Positions 16,253 through 24,192 of a DNA stretch of 26,810 nucleotides are shown here, piece by piece. Within the stretch, counting starts at the first letter, position 1, and the number at the start of each line of letters is the position of its first letter. A program made the translations under genes and the position numbers. The notes under the pieces were generated by a model. The model was not told the origin of the DNA and made no database searches. It was given only the letters and a program-made list of their open reading frames with translations. Source of the DNA: a virus; IMG/VR virus record IMGVR_UViG_3300034072_001030, positions 1-26,810 of that record. The stretch is one strand, 5' to 3'.

Positions 16253-17793
16253 GCGAGTATCTGATCACGCTGGACGCCTGGTCCGGTCCCCTCGTCGGGG
16301 GCGGTCTCGTCGCCCGCTATCTGTCCACTCATGGCCGGGCGAGCGGTCCTGCCGAGGTGCCGGCCAATACGCTCTATGATGCGCGGATCTCCGATCCCGG
16401 CTTTATCGAGGCGAGCCTGTTCGGCGCAGGGCGGACCTATGGCGCAGGCTCGGTGACGGCGGGCGAGGTGGTGCTGTCCAATGCGGATGGCGCGCTTGAC
16501 GGCTGGCTCGATGACGGGTTCGACGGGCGGGCGATCCGGATTGACCGGGTCGCCGATCCGCGTCTCGGGCTTGCAGCGGCCGAGCGGCTGTTTACCGGCA
16601 CGATGGAGGCGGTGGACGCGACGAGCGATGCGCTGACCAGCCTGCGCCTGCGGCTCTATGACCGGCGGCTGGATCTGGATCAGCCGATCCAGACCGCGCG
16701 CTACGGCGGCACGACGGCGGCGGCGGGGGCGAGTGCGGACGGCGGGCCGGACCTGAAGGGCAAGGTCAAGCCGCTGGTGTTCGGGCGGGTGTTCAAGGTG
16801 CCGGCTGTCTCTGTCAACCCTCATAATCTCATCTATCAGGTGCATTCCGGGGCGGTGTCCTCGATCAGCGTTTTTGACGCGGGGGTGCCGCTGACCGATG
16901 ACGGCGACGTGGCGAGCCTCGCCGCGCTGGCGGCGGCGGTGATCCCTGGCGGGCGCTATCGCACGTGTCGCGCGCTCGGCCTGTTCCGGCTGGGGGCGAG
17001 CCCGTACCGGACGGTGACGGCGGATGTGATCGAGGGTGCGGGGCTGGCTGACCGGTCGGCGGCGCGGGTGGTGGAGCGGATGCTCGCCCGCATGGGGCTG
17101 GCTGCATCGGTGGACGCGGCGTCGGTGGCGGCGCTGGCGGCGGCGGCACCTAGCGAGGTCGGGATCTATATCGGCGACGAGCGGTCGGGACTGGCGGCGA
17201 TGCAGGACGTGCTGGCGAGTGTCGGCGGGTGGCTGCTGACCGCGCCGACCGGGGCAATTCAGGTCGGGCGGCTGGCAGCGCCCGGTGTGCCTGTGCTGGA
17301 GATCGGCGAGGGGCAGATCGAGGCGCGCTCGCTGCGGCTGCTGCGGGTCAGCGATCCGGGCGAGGGGCTGCCGGCGTGGCGGGTGGTGCTGCGGCACCGG
17401 CGGCAATGGCACCAGTACCAGGCGGGCGATGTGGCCGAGATGCTGTCGGCGGACGTGCGGGCGGATCTGGCGCGCGATGCACTGGACGTGATCGCTGAGG
17501 CGCCTGCTGTGCGCAGCCGGCATCCGCTGGCGCCGGAGCTGACCTTTGACGCCCTCCTGACCGATGGGACGGCGGCGGCGGCAGAGGCGGCACGGCGGCT
17601 GGCGCTCTACAGTGTGCGGCGCGATCTGGTCGCGGTCGACGTGCCGGCCGAGCTGGCCGGGGCGGCGCGGCTGGGGTTGACCGTGCGGCTCGTCCTGTCG
17701 CGGCTCGGCTATCAGGCCGGGCGCGACATGGTTGTGATCGGGCGGCGCGAGCAATGGCGCGACGGGCTCGTGACGCTGACGCTGTGGGGCTGA
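16249..17793 (+). CDS. Tail tip/hub protein candidate
   Basis: 514 residues, starting by ATGA overlap with the tape measure. The first part (to about 230) is beta-rich with 'FTGTMEAVDATSDALTSLRLRLYDRR' and 'KPLVFGRVFKVPAVSVNPHNLIYQVHSGAV'. The second part contains 'VVERMLARMGLAASVDAASV' and 'GIYIGDERSGLAAMQDVLASVGGWLL', then a beta-rich end (MVVIGRREQWRDGLVTLTLWG). The 'D..S..DVL..V..SVGG.l' region and place after the tape measure resemble tail-hub proteins that assemble the tip and hold the fibre. I cannot name a specific family, so the call rests on position and general architecture. Confidence 0.65.
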   Translation: MSEYLITLDAWSGPLVGGGLVARYLSTHGRASGPAEVPANTLYDARISDPGFIEASLFGAGRTYGAGSVTAGEVVLSNADGALDGWLDDGFDGRAIRIDRVADPRLGLAAAERLFTGTMEAVDATSDALTSLRLRLYDRRLDLDQPIQTARYGGTTAAAGASADGGPDLKGKVKPLVFGRVFKVPAVSVNPHNLIYQVHSGAVSSISVFDAGVPLTDDGDVASLAALAAAVIPGGRYRTCRALGLFRLGASPYRTVTADVIEGAGLADRSAARVVERMLARMGLAASVDAASVAALAAAAPSEVGIYIGDERSGLAAMQDVLASVGGWLLTAPTGAIQVGRLAAPGVPVLEIGEGQIEARSLRLLRVSDPGEGLPAWRVVLRHRRQWHQYQAGDVAEMLSADVRADLARDALDVIAEAPAVRSRHPLAPELTFDALLTDGTAAAAEAARRLALYSVRRDLVAVDVPAELAGAARLGLTVRLVLSRLGYQAGRDMVVIGRREQWRDGLVTLTLWG

Positions 17794-17794
17794 C

Positions 17795-19159
17795 ATGCCG
17801 GATATCTTGATAACGAGTCTGACGGCCACCGGCGGGGCGCAGCAGATCACGCTGGCGGTGGCGGTCAGTGACGGCAACGTGCTGCCCTATCTGCAGCTCG
17901 CCGCTGTCGAGATCTGGGCTGCGTCGGCGAATGACCGGGCGAGCGCGGCGAAAGTTGGCGAGGGGCCGGCGGGGCAGCTGACGCATACGGGCCTGCCGAC
18001 CTCCACGACGCGCTGGTATTGGGCACGGGCGCGGGACCGCAGCGGCAATCTCGGGCCGTGGTTTCCCGCCTCGGCAACGGCGGGGGTGAGCGCGGCGACA
18101 ACCTCGACCGCGCTGGCGCCGGGCTCTGTCGGCAATGCCGAGCTGGCCAATGGCGCGGTGACGGGCGCAAAAATCGCGGCGGCGTCGGTGACGGCGGACA
18201 AGATGCAGGTGGGCTCACTGTCGGCGGTGTCGGCCAATCTCGGCACGGTCACGGCGGGCTCGCTGACCGGCGTCACGATCACCGGTGCCACGGTGCAGAC
18301 CGCGACGAGTGGCCGGCGCGTGACGATGACGGCGAGCGACAATTATCTGCGGGTGATCAATGCTTCCGGCTCGCAAGTGGCGGCCATCGGCGAGACCTAT
18401 TCCGGCGATGTGGTCATGTCCGTCGCGCGCGAATCCGGCACGCCAGCGGTGCGGCTGCAGAACAGCTCCTCCGGCGGGGCGTTGCAGCTGAGCGGATTTG
18501 CCGACATCTCCTCGAGCTACGCGTATCAACCGGCGCTGATCGTGACCGGCTCCAGTGGCTCGGGCAACAATCACGGCATTCGCGGGCGGGCGAGTGGCGG
18601 CGGGTCGGGCCTGATCGGCGTTCCGGCGGCCTCTGGCGGGTTTGCTGTTTATGGCGAGGTGGGCAGCATCGCGCCGTTTACCGGCTCGCACGACGGGCTG
18701 ATCGAGCGGGATGCGCCGGGCGGTCCGGGCGACATCGTGATCGACACGGGGCGCATCCTCATGCGCAGCGGGATGGATGATGCGGTCGGCGTCAATGCGC
18801 TGGCCGAAACGGTGGCCGATCCGCGTGTTTATGGCGTGATCAGCCGGCGCGTGGCGTTTGAGGCGGGGGCGCTGATGGCAGCCTTCGGGCCGCAGGCGGC
18901 GGCGCTGCGCGACTATTGTGCCGAGCGGTTTGACCGGCTGGTGATCAACTCGCTTGGCGAGGGGCTGATCAATGTCTGTGGCCGGGGCGGGGACATCGCG
19001 GCGGGTGATCTCCTCTGCGCGTCGAGCCTGCCCGGTGCCGGCCAGCGGCAGGGCGACGGGGTGATGCGGGCCTCGACCGTGGCCAAAGCCCGGGAGGCTG
19101 CGACGTTTTCCGATCCGGACGAGGTGCGGCGCATCGCCTGTACCTACCACTGCGGGTGA
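17795..19159 (+). CDS. Tail fibre with FnIII-like start and conserved fibre C-terminal domain
   Basis: 454 residues. Residues 1-105 look like a beta-sandwich (YLQLAAVEIWAASAND...TRWYWARARDRSGNLGPW), as in tip proteins with FnIII repeats. Then comes 'GSVGNAELANGAVTGAKIAAASVTADKM', the repeat-rich linker of central fibres, and a Gly/Ser-rich beta-structured shaft. The C-terminal part, from 'RLVINSLGEGLINVCGRGGD' through GDLLCASSLPGAGQRQ to 'STVAKAREAATF', resembles the C-terminal domain of many tail fibres that is linked to self-cleavage or chaperoning (Peptidase_G2-like). It is probably adsorption apparatus. Start ATG is one base after the previous stop. Confidence 0.75.
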   Translation: MPDILITSLTATGGAQQITLAVAVSDGNVLPYLQLAAVEIWAASANDRASAAKVGEGPAGQLTHTGLPTSTTRWYWARARDRSGNLGPWFPASATAGVSAATTSTALAPGSVGNAELANGAVTGAKIAAASVTADKMQVGSLSAVSANLGTVTAGSLTGVTITGATVQTATSGRRVTMTASDNYLRVINASGSQVAAIGETYSGDVVMSVARESGTPAVRLQNSSSGGALQLSGFADISSSYAYQPALIVTGSSGSGNNHGIRGRASGGGSGLIGVPAASGGFAVYGEVGSIAPFTGSHDGLIERDAPGGPGDIVIDTGRILMRSGMDDAVGVNALAETVADPRVYGVISRRVAFEAGALMAAFGPQAAALRDYCAERFDRLVINSLGEGLINVCGRGGDIAAGDLLCASSLPGAGQRQGDGVMRASTVAKAREAATFSDPDEVRRIACTYHCG

Positions 19160-19162
19160 CCC

Positions 19163-20005
19163 ATGATCCTGACTTATGATCCCTGGTCGGACGGCGCGAC
19201 GCTGGCCGGCGGTGCCTGGGCGGCCGGGCTGCCGCTCGCCAACCTGCAGCGGTTGCCGCTGGCGGCGGTCGCGCGCAGCACCTCGGCGGCCGAGGCGGCG
19301 ACGCAGATGACGGTCGATCTCGGGCGCCCGCGTAAACTGTCGGCGTTTCTGCTCGGTCCGACCAACCTCACGGCGGGGTATCGCTACCGGCTGCGGGGCT
19401 ATGCTGGGGCGCTGACGGACGAGGTGTTTGACAGCGGCTGGCGGCAGCCGATGGCGGCGGACCGTGCGACGCTCGGATGGGATGCGCTGCGCTACTGGTC
19501 CGGGCTGACGGACACCTCGGCGCTGCCGCCGCTCTGGCTGGTGCATGTGTTTGCCGCGCGGATCAATGCCCGCAGCTGGCGGCTTGAGCTGTCGGACACC
19601 GGCAACCCGGCGGGCTATGTCGAGGCCGGGCGGCTGTTCCTCGGGCGATCCTGGCGGCCATCCACCGGGATCGCGGTGCAGGGCAACGGGCATGAGATCG
19701 AGGATGCGACGTGGCGCTCGCCGCTGCTCGGCGGCGGACAGCATGTGCGGGCGCGGCGTGGCGCGCGGGTCTGCCGTTTCGGGTTTGATCATCTGCCCGA
19801 CGATGAGGCGTTTGGCGATGTGCTCGATGTGATGGCGCGGGCGGGCTATGCCGGCGAGGTGCATGTGATCCCCGATCCGGCGGACGGGCCGGTGCGGATG
19901 CAGCGCCGGGCGATCCTCGGCCGCATCACGCGGATGGACGCGCTGACGCTGGCGCACTGGCGCCGCGCGGCGACCGGCTTTGAAATACAGGAGATCCTGG
20001 CATGA
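19163..20005 (+). CDS. Tail fibre-associated structural protein
   Basis: 280 residues. The N-terminal half resembles beta-sandwich, possibly carbohydrate-binding modules in phage tails (ATQMTVDLGRPRKLSAFLLGPTNL, followed by 'YRYRLRGYAGA' and later 'ARSWRLELSDTGNPAGYVEAGRLFLG'). The second half has 'VRARRGARVCRFGFDHLPDDEAFGDVLDVM'. No catalytic motif is visible. Position between fibre and fibre-tip genes, and ATGA overlap with the next gene, support a tail-tip or fibre role. I do not recognise a named family with certainty. Confidence 0.65.
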   Translation: MILTYDPWSDGATLAGGAWAAGLPLANLQRLPLAAVARSTSAAEAATQMTVDLGRPRKLSAFLLGPTNLTAGYRYRLRGYAGALTDEVFDSGWRQPMAADRATLGWDALRYWSGLTDTSALPPLWLVHVFAARINARSWRLELSDTGNPAGYVEAGRLFLGRSWRPSTGIAVQGNGHEIEDATWRSPLLGGGQHVRARRGARVCRFGFDHLPDDEAFGDVLDVMARAGYAGEVHVIPDPADGPVRMQRRAILGRITRMDALTLAHWRRAATGFEIQEILA

Positions 20006-20490
20006 CCACACCTGCAGCCGTGGCGGGCGCTCTGGCGCGCCTCGCTGAGTACAATTCCGGCGACTATGAGCCGGCGAGCAACCCGCGCGGCCTCGATGAC
20101 GGCGGGCACGTGGTCAATTTCCCGGCGGCGCTCACCGACATGGTGACCGTGTCGAACTGGATTGCCGGCACGTTTGCGCCGGTCACCGTGACCGAGGGGC
20201 CTGCGGTGACGCTGGACTTATCCTCGGGTCTCAACTTCGCGCTTACACTGACCGGGTCCCGGGCCGTGATGGACCCGACCGGGGCGGCGCTGGGGCAGTC
20301 TGGCCTGTTGATCCTGACGCAGGGCGTGGCGGGTGGGCATCAGCTGAGCTGGTCCGGCGCGTGGCGGTTTGCCGGCGGGGCGCCGATCCTGTCGCCTGCG
20401 GCCGGGGCCATCGACGCCGTGTCGTTTTTCGTCGTCTCGGTCGCGCCGCTGGTGATCCTGGCCGCGACCACATTTGATTTTCGCACCTGA
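20002..20490 (+). CDS. Tail fibre tip/appendage-like beta protein
   Basis: 162 residues. The core 'LDLSSGLNFALTLTGSRAVMDPTGAALGQSGLLILTQGVAGGHQLSWSGAWRFAGGAPILSPAAGAIDAVSFFVVS' is the repeated 'S-x-NF-x-x-TLTGNR-x-x-xPTG...GQSG-x-x-x-x-TQ...LSW...W-F-GG...LS...GA-D-x-x-S' pattern found at the end of many phage tail fibres. It is therefore probably a stand-alone fibre-tip or fibre-attached domain. The start overlaps the previous stop (ATGA). Confidence 0.72.
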   Translation: MTTPAAVAGALARLAEYNSGDYEPASNPRGLDDGGHVVNFPAALTDMVTVSNWIAGTFAPVTVTEGPAVTLDLSSGLNFALTLTGSRAVMDPTGAALGQSGLLILTQGVAGGHQLSWSGAWRFAGGAPILSPAAGAIDAVSFFVVSVAPLVILAATTFDFRT

Positions 20491-20501
20491 GGAGTTGAGC
20501 C

Positions 20502-20759
20502 ATGAGTGATCCTTTCGAGACCTACGCGCTGGCGCCGGACAGCCCGGCGACCAATGCGGCGGCGGTGGTGCCGCATGACGCAAACAATCTGGCCGTGCCG
20601 TCGCGCGCGCTGTGGGTCGGATCGGCCGGTGACCTGGTGGTGACCATGCTGGGCGGGCAGACGGTGACACTGGCCGGGGCAAGCGGGCTGTTGCCGATCC
20701 GGGTGCGGCAGGTGCGGGCGACCGGCACGACGGCGGCCGCCATCGTGGCGCTGTGGTGA
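20502..20759 (+). CDS. Spike base protein, related to the R. capsulatus GTA head-spike base family
   Basis: 85 residues with a GAGGAG ribosome-binding site. 'AVVPHDANNLAVPSRALWVGSAGDLVVTMLGGQTVTLAGASGLLPIRVRQVRATGTTAAAIVALW' follows the family pattern 'P-x-D-x-x-x-L-x-x-x-xRALYVG-x-AGD-x-V...LPxRVxxVxATGTTA..I.ALW' known from the spike base protein beside the gene-transfer-agent head spike. It is thought to anchor a receptor-binding spike to the particle. The GTGA overlap with the next gene fits a base/spike pair. In a phage it may sit on head or tail; this cannot be told from the sequence. Confidence 0.78.
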   Translation: MSDPFETYALAPDSPATNAAAVVPHDANNLAVPSRALWVGSAGDLVVTMLGGQTVTLAGASGLLPIRVRQVRATGTTAAAIVALW

Positions 20760-22099
20760 GCGGCATGGGCGCGATTAAACTGGGGCTGGGGCCGCTGGCG
20801 GTGACGCGGCAGGCTCCTGCCTGGATGAGCCCGTTTCAGCTGGCGCTGGATTTCCGGGCTGGGCGCTATCAGCTCAACCGTCAGCAGGTGGGTCTGTCGC
20901 GGATCGACAGCCTGTATCATTCGCGGGCCTCTGCCCGCCGCGCCGAGGATGGTCGGGGCGTCTCGCGCGAGGTTGGGAATGGTGTGATGGCCGTGACGGA
21001 TCGCGGATACGACGCGCGCGAGGGGTGGACCAATCTTGTGGGCTCAGCCGATTTCGCGACGGCCACGGTCGGCGTGCTGGGTGCTGGTGGCACATTGCCG
21101 GGGTGGGTGGCGACCGCTGTGCCTACGGCCGGTCTGACGACTGAGGTTGTCGAGCTGCTGACGTACCGGGGTCTGCCGGCGGCGCGCGTCCGCGTCTATG
21201 GCCCTTGGAATGGGACATTCTGGGAGTTGCGTCCGGGCGAGCAGCAGGGCCTCACGGAAGGTGTGACGTACACGTCGTCGATGGTCATCGCAGAGCGTCA
21301 GTGCCCGGGTGCTGCTGCGCCTCAATTGGAGGTGTCGTGGCGTTCGGCTCCGTCCAGCGCATTCGTGTCTGCGGCAACGATCTCGACGCCCGCGCAGTAC
21401 ATCGACACGGCCACGCCTGATCTTAGGTTTGCGTCGCTGGTCTGCCCGGTGGGTGCCAGCCGTATTCGGTTGCGGTTGACGTCCGGCGGTGCGGCCGGCT
21501 GGGTTGCCGGAAACGTTATCGATTTCACGTTCATCGTCGCAGCTCCGCAGGTCACCGCAACGCCGTATCTGATGCCGTTCGGCTCAAACACGGTCGCATC
21601 GGACGTGCTGGTCGTCCCGGCGGCAGATGCGGGGCTGGCGATCAATCCAACGTCAACTGGACTGACGATGGTTTGGCGCGGGCGCGACTTTCAATCGGCC
21701 AACGCATTTTCGCGCTTCATCGAGGCGCGCGCGGACAGCAACAACAGGTTCACTTTGTTTCGGCGGTTGTCCGGTGGAGGGCTGGGCAGCACCTTGGGGT
21801 CGGGTGGCCCGACGTCCGGACCGGACCTTGCGACGCTGACGCAGGTGCCGCGCGATGCTGAATTCACGGCTGTTGCAACGTGGCGAGCTGATGGAACGTT
21901 CTGGGGTAGAGCTGGGGCGCAGTCTCCTGTCACAATCTCTGGCAGGCCAATGCTGATCGGGTCGCTCACCGGTATCGGTTTGAGCTGCGGCGGCGATAGC
22001 GGCGCAATCCTCAACGCACAAACGCGGTTGGCGGCGGTAGGGGCGTTTTCTTTGTCCGACGCCGATGCGCTCGCCTTGTTTAGCCGGGTGGCATCATGA
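20756..22099 (+). CDS. Receptor-binding spike/tail fibre candidate
   Basis: 447 residues from the GTG at 20756, chosen because it forms a GTGA overlap like others in this operon; a GTG at 20753 or ATG at 20765 are alternatives. The first ~90 residues (through LDFRAGRYQLNRQQVGLSRIDSLYHSRAS) look like an attachment region. The rest is beta-rich with two likely jelly-roll parts, the last ending 'AVGAFSLSDADALALFSRVA'. Its last part (about 21,000 onward) has visibly more A/T at third codon positions than its neighbours, as often seen in swapped host-recognition domains. It is coupled to the spike base before and to the next gene by ATGA. Host sugar binding is inferred. Confidence 0.65.
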   Translation: MSGMGAIKLGLGPLAVTRQAPAWMSPFQLALDFRAGRYQLNRQQVGLSRIDSLYHSRASARRAEDGRGVSREVGNGVMAVTDRGYDAREGWTNLVGSADFATATVGVLGAGGTLPGWVATAVPTAGLTTEVVELLTYRGLPAARVRVYGPWNGTFWELRPGEQQGLTEGVTYTSSMVIAERQCPGAAAPQLEVSWRSAPSSAFVSAATISTPAQYIDTATPDLRFASLVCPVGASRIRLRLTSGGAAGWVAGNVIDFTFIVAAPQVTATPYLMPFGSNTVASDVLVVPAADAGLAINPTSTGLTMVWRGRDFQSANAFSRFIEARADSNNRFTLFRRLSGGGLGSTLGSGGPTSGPDLATLTQVPRDAEFTAVATWRADGTFWGRAGAQSPVTISGRPMLIGSLTGIGLSCGGDSGAILNAQTRLAAVGAFSLSDADALALFSRVAS

Positions 22100-22560
22100 G
22101 CAAAATGACCATTGACCACATCCTGCACTATCTGCGAGCCGAGGACGCCGACCTGTCGGCGCTGGGGGTGCCAGCCGAGGAGGGCGGGGCTCTGGCACTG
22201 CCAGCCGTCGCGCAGCAATTCTCGGGCGCGTTCGCAGGCCAGCGCTATGCCGGCCTGCGTTGCGACGTGATCGCCGCCGAGGCGGTGTTTGACGGTGACG
22301 GCAACGAGATCTCGCCTGCCGTTCGGGAGGCCGGAATCTGGCTCACGATCCGTTCTGCGGTGCCGCTGGAGTTGCCGGCGCTGGTGGCGGTGGCGGATGT
22401 CGAGCTGGCGAGTGCCGCGCCGCGCGGGCCGTTTGTCCTGTGGCTCAACCCGGCCTATCCGCTCACCAGCCTGCGCAAACGCGTGTGGCCGATGTGGAGC
22501 GGCTCGGAGGTTTACGCCGAGCGGTTGCTCGGCTTGACCGAGGCGGACATCGTCGCCTGA
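22096..22560 (+). CDS. Unknown protein, end of the tail/spike module
   Basis: 154 residues, starting by ATGA overlap with the spike candidate. It has no membrane segment or catalytic motif that I recognise. Features are a short N-terminal helical region (MTIDHILHYLRAEDADLSALGV), a middle with 'DVIAAEAVFDGDGNEISPAVREAGIWLTIRSAVPLEL', and a C-terminal 'FVLWLNPAYPLTSLRKRVWPMWSG'. Composition returns to the operon average. Position after the spike gene suggests an accessory or assembly factor for it. An intrinsic terminator begins 26 bp past its stop. Confidence 0.6.
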   Translation: MSKMTIDHILHYLRAEDADLSALGVPAEEGGALALPAVAQQFSGAFAGQRYAGLRCDVIAAEAVFDGDGNEISPAVREAGIWLTIRSAVPLELPALVAVADVELASAAPRGPFVLWLNPAYPLTSLRKRVWPMWSGSEVYAERLLGLTEADIVA

Positions 22561-22586
22561 TCATCCCGCACACAACCTGACCTTCT

Positions 22587-22611
22587 GGCTCGCTTTGGCG
22601 GGCCTTTTTTT
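22587..22611 (+). terminator. Strong intrinsic terminator at the structure/lysis boundary
   Basis: A 7-bp stem (GGCTCGC 22587-22593 with GCGGGCC 22598-22604, one G-T pair), loop TTTG, and seven T (22605-22611). It ends 12 bp before the endolysin ATG, so the lysis genes can only be transcribed by reading through it or from a promoter inside the hairpin region, which is not visible. Stem arms match those of the terminator at 1177-1201. Confidence 0.85.
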
Positions 22612-22623
22612 ATGGAGATCGAG

Positions 22624-23301
22624 ATGGACTGGAAAGAGATCCAGCGGGCGCTGGAGACCAAGGGCTTTCGGCCCGGCGCGATTGACGGCATCCCTGGGCG
22701 GCGCACGCGCGCGGCTGTCGTGCGGTTTCAGGCAGCGAACAACCTGACGCCGGACGGGATCGTCGGGCCGGTGACGCGGCGGGCGCTGCTTGGCGCGGTG
22801 TCCGGTGATCTGGAGCCGTCCTGGCTGACCATCGCGCGGTCCAAAATGGGGCTGCATGAGCGGCGCAACCGGGGCGGGCTGCTGGCCTGGCTGCGCAGTG
22901 ACGGCAAGACGCTCGGCGATCCGGCGCGGCTGCCCTGGTGCGGGGATTTTGTCGAGACGTCGGTGGCGCTGGCGCTGACAAACGAGGTGCTGCCGACCAA
23001 TCCGTATCTTGCGCGCAGCTGGCTCCAGTTCGGCGTGCGGCTGGCGCGGCCGTCGCTCGGCGCGGTGGCGGTGTTCTGGCGCGGCTCGCGGACGGGCTCG
23101 TCCGGACACGTGGGGTTCTATGTCGGCGAGGATGCGACGCACTATCACATTCTCGGCGGCAATCAATCGAACATGGTGAGCATTGCCCGCATCGCGCGCG
23201 AGCGGCTGCTCGGGGTCCGCTGGCCGGCCTCGGTGCCGCTGCCGCTGACCGGTCCTGTCACCCTGACCGCTGAGGGTCAGGTGACCACAAACGAGGCGTG
23301 A
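22624..23301 (+). CDS. Endolysin: peptidoglycan-binding plus CHAP-like (TIGR02594-type) domain
   Basis: 225 residues from ATG 22624, chosen over the in-frame ATG at 22612 because a GGAG (22615-22618) is correctly spaced for 22624 and the earlier ATG abuts the terminator T-tract. The N-terminal domain (about 3-55) has the peptidoglycan-binding pattern 'IQRALETKGFRPGAIDGIPG...FQAANNLTPDGIVGPVTRRAL'. The catalytic domain shows PWCGDFV (Cys106), GHVGFYVG (His162) and LGGNQSN, a Cys/His peptidase or amidase arrangement. There is no signal peptide, so it needs the holin to reach the wall. Substrate is host peptidoglycan; exact bond unknown. Confidence 0.88.
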   Translation: MDWKEIQRALETKGFRPGAIDGIPGRRTRAAVVRFQAANNLTPDGIVGPVTRRALLGAVSGDLEPSWLTIARSKMGLHERRNRGGLLAWLRSDGKTLGDPARLPWCGDFVETSVALALTNEVLPTNPYLARSWLQFGVRLARPSLGAVAVFWRGSRTGSSGHVGFYVGEDATHYHILGGNQSNMVSIARIARERLLGVRWPASVPLPLTGPVTLTAEGQVTTNEA

Positions 23302-23308
23302 CGCCTCG
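23292..23308 (+). other. Perfect hairpin over the endolysin stop codon
   Basis: Seven base pairs (23292-23298 with 23302-23308) flank the TGA stop codon, which forms the loop. No T-run follows, so it is not a normal terminator. It could affect translation of the holin gene 19 bp downstream or mRNA decay. Confidence 0.4.
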
Positions 23309-23326
23309 CAATCCCAGGAGACTGAC

Positions 23327-23794
23327 ATGCGCATGATGATGACGCTGGCGCTCGGCGCTGGCCTGCTTTTGCTCGCCCTCAACCCGGCGGCGGCCTCGAC
23401 CGTTGTCGACCTGTCGCCAGTGGCGGCGCCCGTGATCGAGATCGGCCTGACGCTGCTGGCCGGCGGCCTGCTCTGGCTGCTGCGCCGGGCAATTGCCGTG
23501 TTTGAGGATCGCGCCGACATGCAGCTCGACGAGCAGATGCGGGCGCGGCTGCAGGACGCGCTCTACTACGCGGTGGACTTTGCCCGGGCCAAGGTTGGCG
23601 GGGTGACTAGCGGGCCGCTGACGGTCGACGTCAAGAGCCAGCTGGTGGCCGAGGCCGCGCGCTATGCGATGGCGGCGGTGCCGCAGGCGCTGACGTATTT
23701 CGGGATCGACCGGGCGCGGCTTGTCGAGATGATCGAGGCGCGGCTGGGCACTGACCTTAACGGCGACGGTGTTGTTGGGCGGTCTCAGGGCTGA
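23327..23794 (+). CDS. Holin, LLH-type candidate
   Basis: 155 residues with a CCAGGAG ribosome-binding site. A hydrophobic N-terminus (MRMMMTLALGAGLLLLALNP) ending AAAS looks like a signal-peptide/first membrane segment. A second segment follows (VIEIGLTLLAGGLLWLLRRAI), then a soluble helical region (RADMQLDEQMRARLQDALYYAVDFARAKV...). Two membrane segments followed by a soluble helical tail, next to an endolysin, match the LLH-like phage holins, which make membrane lesions that release the endolysin. The C-terminus has an EF-loop-like DLNGDGVVG, an unusual detail that may bind calcium. Confidence 0.75.
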   Translation: MRMMMTLALGAGLLLLALNPAAASTVVDLSPVAAPVIEIGLTLLAGGLLWLLRRAIAVFEDRADMQLDEQMRARLQDALYYAVDFARAKVGGVTSGPLTVDVKSQLVAEAARYAMAAVPQALTYFGIDRARLVEMIEARLGTDLNGDGVVGRSQG

Positions 23795-23798
23795 GCCG

Positions 23799-24047
23799 AT
23801 GGCTACGGTCTGGACGATTCTAGCCGAGGTGCTGGCCGCGTTTGCCGGTCAGCTCCTCGACCGGTGGCGGCTCGTCCGTCTCACCCGGGCCGAGGGCCGG
23901 GGGCAGGCCGCGCAGGCTGTGCGCGAGGAGGTGCGGGATGCGAGACGGACGGTTGATCAGATGGTGGCTGGTGGCGGCTCTGACGCTCTGCGCCAGCGGC
24001 TGCGCGAGCGGGCCGCCGCTCGTCAGCACGGCAGCCGGCGGCGCTGA
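23799..24047 (+). CDS. Inner-membrane spanin (Rz-like) candidate
   Basis: 82 residues from ATG 23799, four bases after the holin stop; an upstream in-frame start is inside the holin gene and is less likely. A moderate hydrophobic N-terminus (VWTILAEVLAAFAGQLL) precedes a highly charged helical body (RAEGRGQAAQAVREEVRDARRTVDQMV). It ends basic. The lipoprotein gene is embedded out of frame in its 3' part (23938 onward), in the +1 frame as for lambda Rz/Rz1. The name rests mainly on that arrangement, since the membrane helix is weak. Confidence 0.68.
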   Translation: MATVWTILAEVLAAFAGQLLDRWRLVRLTRAEGRGQAAQAVREEVRDARRTVDQMVAGGGSDALRQRLRERAAARQHGSRRR

Positions 24048-24192
24048 CCGGGCGCTGGCCTGCGAGCAGCTGCGGCCATTGCTGGCGGAGGTGAGCTGGG
24101 AGCCGGAGGATATGGACCACGCAAGCGACCGGCTGGTGCTGTCGCTGGCGCGAATTGACACTTTACAGGAGCGATGCGGTGAAACTGATTGA
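23938..24192 (+). CDS. Outer-membrane spanin (Rz1-like) lipoprotein
   Basis: 84 residues from ATG 23938, inside the Rz-like gene in another frame (110 bp shared). A basic N-terminus (MRDGRLIRWW), a hydrophobic core (LVAALTL) and a lipobox-like CASGC with Cys22 indicate a lipoprotein. The mature part has 'CEQLRPLLAEVSWEPEDMDHAS' and ends LQERCG, with the spaced Cys pair and the 'SW..eD...' stretch seen in alphaproteobacterial phage o-spanins. It would join the inner spanin to fuse the membranes after wall digestion. Its stop lies inside the next gene. Confidence 0.76.
   Translation: MRDGRLIRWWLVAALTLCASGCASGPPLVSTAAGGADRALACEQLRPLLAEVSWEPEDMDHASDRLVLSLARIDTLQERCGETD

Noticed and set aside
22612-22623. 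Endolysin start at ATG 22612
   Set aside because: It directly follows the terminator T-tract and lacks a ribosome-binding site. GGAG at 22615-22618 fits the ATG at 22624.
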